Shown one piece after another: positions 14,147 to 19,724 of a DNA stretch of 40,109 bases; positions within the stretch are counted from its first letter, which is position 1; every line of letters begins with the position of its first letter. Source of the DNA: Limosilactobacillus kribbianus (GTDB lineage Bacteria; Bacillota; Bacilli; Lactobacillales; Lactobacillaceae); contig NZ_JAOVYZ010000012.1 of assembly GCF_026413145.1 (NCBI RefSeq), forward strand, positions 1 through 40,109. Reading direction: 5' to 3'. The notes under the pieces were generated by a model. That model ran no database searches and was not told where the DNA came from. It saw only the letters and a program-made list of their open reading frames with translations. The translations under genes were made by a program, and so were the position numbers.

Positions 14147-14353
14147 ATGACTTATGAAGAAGCAATTCAAGTCGAAAATACTGGCGAGCTGGTCAGCATG
14201 GATGGCCACGAGTACCGGGTCTTTTATCATAAGGAGCTGGCAAACAGCGGCCACTACGTCTTCTTTGTTCAGCAACAGACACTCGGGGTCCCACGCAAGA
14301 AGGTCGAGATTGATGAACAGACGTTGGCATGTATGAGGAGAAAAACAAAATAA
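14147..14353 (+). CDS. Small phage protein, unknown
   Basis: 68-residue protein (MTYEEAIQVENTGELVSMDG; then a Tyr/Phe/Val-rich core) with gaggaggg upstream of ATG 14147. No family recognised. It is the last gene before the ArpU regulator and is followed by a hairpin that terminates transcription from the opposite direction. Confidence 0.7.
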   Translation: MTYEEAIQVENTGELVSMDGHEYRVFYHKELANSGHYVFFVQQQTLGVPRKKVEIDEQTLACMRRKTK

Positions 14354-14372
14354 AAAAGCCGCACCTTGCGGC
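14345..14372 (-). terminator. Terminator-like hairpin reading minus
   Basis: GCCGC (14358-14362), loop ACCTT, GCGGC (14368-14372), with an A run on the left. On the minus strand this is a GC stem followed by TTTTTTATTTTG, a typical Rho-independent terminator; on the plus strand there is no T run. It would stop antisense transcription from entering the early operon. Confidence 0.55.
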
Positions 14373-14433
14373 ACGACTCCTTCGATATATAACAAACAAA
14401 TCTATTATATCACACACAAGGGGAGATTAAGTC

Positions 14434-14919
14434 GTGGAGTTAGTGCCAGAGGTGGACAAGGAAGCCACAATCAAAAGAGTTAAGCAGTTCTTTTATAGCG
14501 CTGATCAATATCCACAGATTAGAAGGCGAGCCTGGTTTGCTGGGATCAAGTCTCCCCAGATTGATGCAACAGGGGTCCACGGGTCACGGAAGGGTAATGC
14601 TTCAGAGGATATGATGATCGACTACGCCTATTATGCCCAGGCCAAGCGAGCAGTTGATATTGCCATTAAGGGCTGCAGTAAGACCGGGATGTTTCCCAGT
14701 CAGCAAATTCTTCGTTACCATTACGTTGAGCAACTGGACATCCAGGAAGTTAAGATGCAGCTGGGCAGCAAGTTTGGCCATGATACCTACAAACGGGCTG
14801 ATGATTATGCTTGCTATGAGTTTGCAGATGTCATGGATGGTGTGTCACTCGCCATGCGCGTTGACCGAAAACTGATTCCAAAGTTTATTGTCAAAAAACG
14901 GGAAGTAAACAGGAACTAA
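14434..14919 (+). CDS. arpU: ArpU-family late transcription regulator
   Basis: 161 residues with a GTG start at 14434 (aaggggaga upstream). It resembles the ArpU family of Gram-positive phages: an N-terminal helical region (VKQFFYSADQYPQIRRRAW) and a C-terminal sigma-like helix-turn-helix (SQQILRYHYVEQLDIQEVKMQLG, then YKRADDYACYEFADVM). ArpU/Alt-type proteins activate the phage late promoter, usually placed just after the gene. Here the last codons are formed by the first two units of a tandem 11-bp repeat that continues downstream, so the gene overlaps its probable target. Confidence 0.88.
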   Translation: MELVPEVDKEATIKRVKQFFYSADQYPQIRRRAWFAGIKSPQIDATGVHGSRKGNASEDMMIDYAYYAQAKRAVDIAIKGCSKTGMFPSQQILRYHYVEQLDIQEVKMQLGSKFGHDTYKRADDYACYEFADVMDGVSLAMRVDRKLIPKFIVKKREVNRN

Positions 14920-14976
14920 ACAGGAAGCAATTGGGAACTAATCGGGAAGTAAACAGGAACAGAACGGGAACTCAGC
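14900..14976 (+). repeat. Seven phased 11-bp direct repeats (probable late-activator site)
   Basis: Seven consecutive 11-mers: GGGAAGTAAAC, AGGAACTAAAC, AGGAAGCAATT, GGGAACTAATC, GGGAAGTAAAC, AGGAACAGAAC, GGGAACTCAGC (starts 14900, 14911, 14922, 14933, 14944, 14955, 14966). The purine-rich GGAA core recurs once per helical turn on one DNA face, as expected for cooperative binding by a regulator. It directly precedes the untranslated RNA region; a weak TATTGT (14990-14995) could be the activated -10. Confidence 0.75.
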
Positions 14977-15445
14977 TGTTGTATTCTTGTATTGTTGAAA
15001 GATATGGACCTGGGTAAGTCTTTAAACTGCCTAGGTTCCTCCAATGAGAACTACTTTTAGTAAATTACAGAAGTCCGTAGACGGCTGCTGCGTATACTCA
15101 CAAATCGCAACTCTCTATCTACGTACAAGCGGCGGAAGTCCGGTAGCCAAGCCGACACAATGGTGGCAGATGACCATAGTTCCGCATTGAGACTATCAAC
15201 CTTAACGACCAAACAACTAACTACAATCTGGGTTTTTGAATATGATCTTTACGATTCCTCCTTTTCAAAAGTATGTGGGATTACATTTCAGCGCCGCTCT
15301 GATAGTCTCAGGCGTCCATGCAATGAGCAGAAGAGTCCGTGATCTAACTCAACGGCTAGAGGGTCACAAGATAGAACACCGACGCTGACGTTACAGGAGC
15401 TGGTGGAAAACAGCGACCGGGTGCGACGGTTTACGTGTTCTATAT

Positions 15446-15516
15446 ATAAGCATAGTTCAATTGGCAGAACGGCAGACCCCGACCCTGCTAATCACGGTTC
15501 GAGTCCGTGTGCTTAT
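15446..15516 (+). tRNA. Phage tRNA with unusual anticodon loop (apparent CCG)
   Basis: Complete cloverleaf of 71 bases: acceptor ATAAGCA/TGCTTAT (7 perfect pairs), D-arm GTTC/GAAC with A and GG in the loop, T-arm CACGG/CCGTG with loop TTCGAGT. The anticodon arm is odd: stem GCAGA/CCTGC has an A-C mismatch at the bottom, and the loop CCCCGAC lacks the universal U33. By position the anticodon is CCG (Arg), but the decoding role is doubtful. No CCA is encoded. It could be a real tRNA or a tRNA-like domain of the surrounding RNA. Confidence 0.7.
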
Positions 15517-15618
15517 TTTGACATGGGAAAATTCAATTAAGGAGTTGGAAAGTTCCCTTCTTAATAGTCTTTTGATAACACACACCACGTCTTACTCGCT
15601 TAGACGGGCCTAGCGAGT

Positions 15619-15693
15619 AGCCAACGTCCTGCGGTCAGGGCACGTTTACAGCTTTTTTCGCGCATGAAGCCGGTTCGACTCCGGCTCTTGGCT
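15619..15693 (+). other. tRNA-like element with canonical T-arm
   Basis: AGCCAA (15619-15624) pairs with TTGGCT (15688-15693), and the T-arm GCCGG/CCGGC with loop TTCGACT (15669-15685) is canonical. The D-arm is reduced to CCTG/CAGG with a 4-base loop, and the anticodon arm is not recognisable: GCACG/CGCGC with one mismatch around a 14-base T-rich loop. It may be a degenerate tRNA or a tRNA mimic within the large RNA. Confidence 0.5.
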
Positions 15694-15934
15694 TTCAAGG
15701 CGACTACTTTACATTCGTTTGTTGATAGGAGATGAGAGTTAGCACCTCACTTCACACTTCGCCTTGATACCAGATAGAATCGCGTCTGTCGGTGATTAGA
15801 AATGCAACAATCAATCTACACGGCTTACATGACTATCTGGTGATGATCGGCGTGGAAAACTGGTCATCGACATTATGAGCGAGTTACATCATTTCGTTTG
15901 AGTGGTTCAAAGTTATGATTGCTCATATCAATTT

Positions 15935-15965
15935 AGCGTCTAGCGTTTGCTGGGCGCTTTTTTAT
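15935..15965 (+). terminator. Strong terminator ending structured RNA
   Basis: AGCGTCTAGC (15935-15944) pairs along its full length with GCTGGGCGCT (15949-15958; two G-T pairs) around loop GTTT, then TTTTTT. It defines the 3' end of the RNA transcribed from the ArpU-repeat side. Confidence 0.9.
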
Positions 15966-15979
15966 TGAGGTGAAAGTGA

Positions 15980-16132
15980 ATGAAGTGGACTAAGAATTGG
16001 GGAACGGTCAGCAGCAATGCTGAGTTGTATATGCTAAACCATGCTGAACGTACCCGGAAACGAATACATAAGAAAAAGCCGGCAGGTCAACGCTTGCCAG
16101 CTTTTAAAGTACATAACAGATTAAATAATTAA
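15980..16132 (+). CDS. Small basic protein, unknown
   Basis: 50-residue, strongly basic protein (HAERTRKRIHKKK) starting at ATG 15980, with ttgaggtg eight bases upstream, right after the terminator of the structured RNA. No family recognised; the composition suggests nucleic-acid binding. An inverted repeat (AAGC-x-GGCA with TGCC-x-GCTT) lies in its second half, so part of the region may also act as RNA structure. Confidence 0.6.
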   Translation: MKWTKNWGTVSSNAELYMLNHAERTRKRIHKKKPAGQRLPAFKVHNRLNN

Positions 16133-16163
16133 GGCGATAGCATTAGCTACCGTCTTTTATTTT
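16133..16163 (+). terminator. Terminator after small basic gene
   Basis: GGCGATAGC (16133-16141) pairs with GCTACCGTC (16146-16154) with one mismatch and one G-T pair, loop ATTA, then TTTTATTTT. It separates the RNA/small-protein unit from the methyltransferase genes. Confidence 0.8.
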
Positions 16164-16188
16164 GCGCTGATTTAGGAGGAGCCTGTTA

Positions 16189-16704
16189 ATGGAACTGAAA
16201 GAACTAACCGAAAAGACGTTAGTGTTATTTAATTCTAAGAACACAGCCGAACTGATTAAGAAGTTACCGAGTTATTGGAATGATAATGATACTAAAGCTA
16301 AATTTAAGGAATTAGTCGGTGATTTAAGTATTGATTGGCTCCAAAAGATTTTTCAGTATTACGAAGCGGACCGCAAGGATAAGAAGCAAGATTATACGCC
16401 TACAAGTCTAGCAAAGTTAATGGCAAGCCTAGCTCTACGTAACGATGAGAAACACATTATTGATATGTGTGCTGGTAGTGGTGCTTTAACTATTCAATGT
16501 TGGAACCTCAATCATGATATTGAAGCTGAATGCCTAGAATTTGATGAAAAGGTAATTCCAATTTTATTGTTTAATCTAGCAGTGCGGAATATTAAAGCAA
16601 AAATTTATCAGATGGATGTGTTGCAACAAGAAGTCACTAATAGTTGGCGAGTCGTAACAGGGGATGAATTCGGAAAGGTGATTGAAAATGGCGACAACAA
16701 TTAG
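16189..16704 (+). CDS. N6-adenine DNA methyltransferase, N-terminal (SAM-binding) part
   Basis: 171 residues carrying the SAM-binding half of an HsdM-like N6-adenine methyltransferase: QDYTPTSLAKLMASLA (motif X region) and motif I DMCAGSGALT at about 102-111. The frame ends (GKVIENGDNN, stop 16702-16704) just where motif IV should follow; that motif lies in the next frame. Start ATG 16189 with aggagga upstream. Either the gene is broken by a one-base shift, or the enzyme is made as two coupled polypeptides. No restriction enzyme or specificity subunit is adjacent, so it is best seen as an orphan phage methylase, possibly an anti-restriction device. Confidence 0.85.
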   Translation: MELKELTEKTLVLFNSKNTAELIKKLPSYWNDNDTKAKFKELVGDLSIDWLQKIFQYYEADRKDKKQDYTPTSLAKLMASLALRNDEKHIIDMCAGSGALTIQCWNLNHDIEAECLEFDEKVIPILLFNLAVRNIKAKIYQMDVLQQEVTNSWRVVTGDEFGKVIENGDNN

Positions 16705-17668
16705 TAATCCACCATATAACATGAAGTGGCAGCACCCATTCTTTGCTCAGTCACAAGAACGATTTCTTCTTGGTGTGCCACCAGAAAGCAATGCTAATTA
16801 TGCTTTTATCTTAACGGCGCTATCTAAACAGGATAAGGCCGTTTTCTTATTGCCTAATGGCGTGTTAAGTACTAACAACAAAGAAGAACAAGCGATTAAA
16901 GCAAGCCTAGTTGAAAAGAACTACTTAGAAGCAGTAATTAGCTTACCTGATCGAATGTTTGAAAGTACCAGTATTCCAACTTCACTACTAATCTTCAATA
17001 AGAAAAAGCAGACATCCAACATTTTAATGGTTAATGCCTCTTCATTGGCAACAGAAGAAGTACGAGAACAACGAGGACAGGTTGGCAGCAAGTCACACAC
17101 TAACCGTGTTTACAAGAAGAAGGTCAACGTATTAAGTGACGATGCTATTAATAAGGTTATGTCGTTATTAGACAAGCCAGCAGATGAGCCGGGCCTATCA
17201 AAAGTCGCTTCAATTGAAACCATTAAGGGACAAGATTATATCTTAACTCCTAATCGTTACATTGAGATGAAAAAGGAAACGGTTCAACACTCATCGCTTG
17301 AAAAGCTTGCTGAACAATTGAACCGGGTATCTGCTGAAAAGGGTGCCGTCAAGCTAACTATCAATAAGAAGATGGCTAGTGATCTTGGATTAATGCCACT
17401 AATCAAATCACTTCAAGAAGGAACGCAAACCAGCAAAGAATTAAACGAGCAATTCAAAGATGATGGAATAGCGCTTAGCGATGAAAGCATAGTTACTTTG
17501 ACTAACAGTAAGACTTTTAAGATTGAAGTTAAGAAGTGGGATAAGTTACCAGCGATTGTTGTTATGTTTGCTCAGATGTGGAAGCAATTAATGATCACTT
17601 GCAACAACGAAGAGAACCGCTACTTAATGGAACTAAAAGATATTATGCTTGAACGTTACTTCAAGTAA
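16688..17668 (+). CDS. N6-adenine DNA methyltransferase, catalytic (NPPY) part
   Basis: Begins (ATG 16688, 326 residues; the frame is open from a TTG at 16682) with MATTISNPPYNMKW, so catalytic motif IV NPPY is at residues 7-10. The block continues with HsdM-type features (VFLLPNGVLSTNNKEEQAIKA and SLPDRMFESTSIPTSLLIFN). The last 200 residues are helical and could serve in DNA recognition. GGAAAGGTGA seven bases upstream of ATG 16688 would be an excellent RBS, and the overlap with the upstream ORF is 17 bases, so separate translation is possible. A +1 shift would fuse it with the upstream half. Confidence 0.85.
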   Translation: MATTISNPPYNMKWQHPFFAQSQERFLLGVPPESNANYAFILTALSKQDKAVFLLPNGVLSTNNKEEQAIKASLVEKNYLEAVISLPDRMFESTSIPTSLLIFNKKKQTSNILMVNASSLATEEVREQRGQVGSKSHTNRVYKKKVNVLSDDAINKVMSLLDKPADEPGLSKVASIETIKGQDYILTPNRYIEMKKETVQHSSLEKLAEQLNRVSAEKGAVKLTINKKMASDLGLMPLIKSLQEGTQTSKELNEQFKDDGIALSDESIVTLTNSKTFKIEVKKWDKLPAIVVMFAQMWKQLMITCNNEENRYLMELKDIMLERYFK

Positions 17669-17706
17669 TAGCATCCCCATAAAACTATTTGGGGTCAGTC
17701 AGGCAA

Positions 17707-17776
17707 CAAAAAAATGGGAATCACCTCCCAAGTAAATTGTGAGGAGGTGATTCCCATGAATAACTTAAACTTGACA
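17707..17776 (-). ncRNA. Predicted antisense RNA (type I antitoxin candidate)
   Basis: The minus strand holds a near-consensus promoter, TTGACC (17811-17806), 17-base spacer, TAGAAT (17788-17783), predicting a start at about 17776. The transcript would run into the 15-bp dyad, which on this strand is followed by TTTTTT (17713-17708), a perfect terminator. The RNA would be about 70 bases, fully complementary to the RBS, start codon and first codons of the hydrophobic peptide, the geometry of type I antitoxins. Confidence 0.7.
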
Positions 17777-17818
17777 CTACTAATTCTATTACTCATTCTG
17801 ATTGAGGTCAAGAAGTAG
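17756..17818 (+). CDS. 20-residue hydrophobic peptide, type I toxin candidate
   Basis: ATG 17756 to TAG 17816-17818. The peptide starts MNNLNLTLL, continues with a run of Leu and Ile and ends LIEVKK: one short membrane helix with a polar N-terminus and a basic C-terminus, the general build of type I toxins. The Shine-Dalgarno GGAGGTGA is ideal and eight bases from the ATG, but both are sealed in a 15-bp perfect hairpin (17714-17757). An antisense promoter and terminator cover the same bases. I do not recognise the peptide as Fst, Lpt or a Hol_Tox protein. It lies between the methyltransferase and terminase genes. Confidence 0.72.
   Translation: MNNLNLTLLILLLILIEVKK
17783..17811 (-). promoter_or_regulatory. 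Antisense promoter within peptide gene
   Basis: Minus strand TTGACC, 17 bases, TAGAAT: five of six matches in both boxes at optimal spacing. It lies within the codons of the hydrophobic peptide, so peptide sequence and promoter constrain each other. Confidence 0.75.
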
Positions 17819-17919
17819 GACTGACCCCAAGGAGGCGCTTGCCTCTTCGAACCAAGCGCCTCCACTGCAACAGAGAGCATACATAACATATAGATAGAAA
17901 GGTGGTGTGGTGATATGCC

Positions 17920-18471
17920 ATGAAATTGACAGCAAAACAACGATTGTTTGCAGATGAATACATAAAGAGTGGTAATGCCACCGAAGCCTATATTAAAGCT
18001 GGTTATAGCGTCAAAAATAACGGTTCTGCAAAGGCAGCTTCTAGTAGATTGTTAACTAATGTTAACCTAAAACACTATATTGACGCGAAAATGGCTGAGA
18101 TCGAGTCACATAAGATTGCCGATGCTAAAGAGGTGCTTGAATTCTATACACGTGTTTTGCGGGAAGAGGAAACTGAAGAAGTAGCAATGGCAACCGCTAG
18201 AGACGTGATCACGATACGCAAGAAGCCCAGTATGAAGGATAAATTGTCTGCAGCTAGAGAAATCATGAAACGCTATCCACTTGATGACCCAGTAGTTAAA
18301 GCTCAGCTTAGAAAACTTGATGCTGACACTCGCATTAGTGAAGCGCGTGCTAAGAGCTATGAAGACGGTGGTCAAGATGTTACTAAAGCTGTTGGTACCT
18401 TCATTGACCTGCTGAAAGAAGGAGTTGATCAGAACCATGAAAATCAAAGTAAACAAAGTTCTGACAGCTAA
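17920..18471 (+). CDS. terS: Terminase small subunit
   Basis: 183 residues of the Terminase_2 type: N-terminal HTH (TAKQRLFADEYIKSGNATEAYIKAGYS, then SRLLTNVNLKHYIDAKMAE) that recognises the packaging site, and a helical oligomerisation and TerL-contact region. Start ATG 17920 follows aaggtggtg. The gene overlaps terL by 35 bases. With SPP1-type portal and gp7 genes downstream, headful (pac) packaging is more likely than cos, and a pac site would then be expected in or near this gene. Confidence 0.9.
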   Translation: MKLTAKQRLFADEYIKSGNATEAYIKAGYSVKNNGSAKAASSRLLTNVNLKHYIDAKMAEIESHKIADAKEVLEFYTRVLREEETEEVAMATARDVITIRKKPSMKDKLSAAREIMKRYPLDDPVVKAQLRKLDADTRISEARAKSYEDGGQDVTKAVGTFIDLLKEGVDQNHENQSKQSSDS

Positions 18472-19714
18472 GCAGCAGTGGGTCTTATGGAGTTATGAGC
18501 ATTCTGATTGGAAGTATCTCATCAATTATGGTGCCGTTCGTTCTGGTAAGACGTTTATCGACAACATTCTGTTTCTTGCTGAACTTCAGCGGATAGCAAT
18601 TGAGGCCAAAAAGAACAATGATAAGCGGCCGATGTACATTCTCGCTGGCTATTCGTCTAACTCAATTCAGAACAACGTTATCGGCGAACTAAGAAGCTCG
18701 CTTGGTCTGGATCCAAAGATTGATCGACACGGCCATTATCATATTTTCGGTGTTGATGTTGTCCCAACGTACACTGGGAACATTCGTGGTGCTAGTGCCA
18801 TTCGTGGTATGACGTCATACGGCGCTTATATCAACGAGGCTTCGCTGGCAACGCAGGAAGCTTTCCAAGAAATCGTTCAACGTTGTTCCAAACCTGGGGC
18901 ACGGATTATCTGTGATACCAACCCAGACAACCCACAACATTGGCTGAAGACGGACTACATTGATAACCATGATCCGGCGGCAAAGGTCAAGACGTTTCAC
19001 TTTATTCTTGACGACAACACGTTTTTGCCAGAGGAATACCGTTCCTCGCTAAAGGCAATGACGCCATCGGGAATGTACTATGATCGTGCTGTTCTTGGCT
19101 TATGGGTCACCGGTGAAGGGGCTGTCTATAAAGACTTCGACGAGCGTACCATGACCATTGACCGTAAAGATCTGCCGGAAAATCTAACGTATTCCGCTGG
19201 CATTGACTGGGGTTATGATCACCCAACTGCTATTGAAGTGATTGGACGTGATGACAAGGGTAACTACTACCTGGTTGATGAAGCATATGGTCAATTCAAG
19301 CAGGTTGACCCGTATTGGATCAGCAAGGCTAAGGAGTTCCAACAGAAGTACGGCTATCAAATGCCATTCTGGGCTGATACCGCACGGACGGAGCACATCA
19401 GCAACTTCAACCAGCACCATATCAACACCAAGTATGGTTACAAGAATATCTTGGACGGTGTGGAAAAGGTTGCTGGGCTGATTAAGCAACACAGGTTTTA
19501 TGTGGTTAAAGATGCGGCGCCTAACTTCATAAACGAAATATATCAGTATATCTGGGATGAGAAGACTGGCATGCCAAAGAAAGAGAACGATCACGCCCAA
19601 GATGCGGTGCGTTACTGCATAGCTACGCCAATGCACCTTGAAGAGCAGAAGAAACAGTTCCCACGTGTCAACAAGAACAAGGCCCGGCAGACGTTACGTC
19701 GTCTGGGTATCTAA
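18437..19714 (+). CDS. terL: Terminase large subunit
   Basis: Packaging motor ATPase and nuclease, PBSX/Terminase_3 family. Start set at ATG 18437 (MKIKVNKVLTAKQQ) with aaggag upstream; a TTG at 18425 gives four extra residues. In the 425-residue protein, the Walker A-like GAVRSGKT is at 32-39, the ATPase acidic region (GAYINEASLA) near 135, and the nuclease domain starts with AGIDWGYDHPTAIEV and ends near KENDHAQDAVRYC, giving the conserved aspartates of the RNase H fold. Complete. Confidence 0.95.
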   Translation: MKIKVNKVLTAKQQWVLWSYEHSDWKYLINYGAVRSGKTFIDNILFLAELQRIAIEAKKNNDKRPMYILAGYSSNSIQNNVIGELRSSLGLDPKIDRHGHYHIFGVDVVPTYTGNIRGASAIRGMTSYGAYINEASLATQEAFQEIVQRCSKPGARIICDTNPDNPQHWLKTDYIDNHDPAAKVKTFHFILDDNTFLPEEYRSSLKAMTPSGMYYDRAVLGLWVTGEGAVYKDFDERTMTIDRKDLPENLTYSAGIDWGYDHPTAIEVIGRDDKGNYYLVDEAYGQFKQVDPYWISKAKEFQQKYGYQMPFWADTARTEHISNFNQHHINTKYGYKNILDGVEKVAGLIKQHRFYVVKDAAPNFINEIYQYIWDEKTGMPKKENDHAQDAVRYCIATPMHLEEQKKQFPRVNKNKARQTLRRLGI

Positions 19715-19724
19715 GGAGGCTAAT

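Larger units (their letters stand above)
15000..15965 (+). ncRNA. Giant structured phage RNA, GOLLD/ROOL-like candidate
   Basis: A region of about 960 bases between late regulator and next gene has no credible ORF but many long perfect fold-backs: TGAGACTATCA (15188)/TGATAGTCTCA (15300); ATAGAACAC (15371)/GTGTTCTAT (15435); TACTCGCT (15593)/AGCGAGTA (15612); TCAAGGCGA (15695)/TCGCCTTGA (15759); CCAGATAG (15770)/CTATCTGG (15833); TATGAGC (15874)/GCTCATA (15921); GCGGAA (15132)/TTCCGC (15180). A tRNA and a tRNA-like element lie within it and a strong terminator ends it. Known counterparts are GOLLD and ROOL RNAs: very large ornate RNAs of lactobacillus phages and other phages, found beside or containing tRNAs, GOLLD being induced in the lytic cycle. 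Class assignment rests on size, context and structure, not on a covariance search. Confidence 0.6.
17689..17863 (+). repeat. Nested perfect inverted repeats around small-peptide locus
   Basis: Three perfect dyads: TTGGGGTCAGTC (17689-17700)/GACTGACCCCAA (17819-17830) enclose the peptide gene; ATGGGAATCACCTCC (17714-17728)/GGAGGTGATTCCCAT (17743-17757) bury its RBS; GGAGGCGCTTG (17831-17841)/CAAGCGCCTCC (17853-17863) follow directly. The outer pair would tie the 5' and 3' ends of the peptide mRNA together, as in hok- and fst-type toxin mRNAs. Confidence 0.85.

Noticed and set aside
14900-14976. Tandem repeats as a CRISPR array
   Set aside because: Units are 11 bp with no spacers; better explained as protein-binding repeats.
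15160-15342. 60-codon plus ORF in the structured RNA region
   Set aside because: Crosses several perfect inverted repeats, has no RBS and shows no protein-like composition.
17689-17830. 12-bp terminal inverted repeats as a MITE
   Set aside because: No flanking target duplication is seen and the interior has coherent gene signals.
17680-17915. Repeat-rich region as a cos site
   Set aside because: Position before terS is suitable, but portal and gp7 are of SPP1 (pac) type, no HNH gene is seen, and the antisense promoter and terminator explain the dyads better. Not fully excluded.
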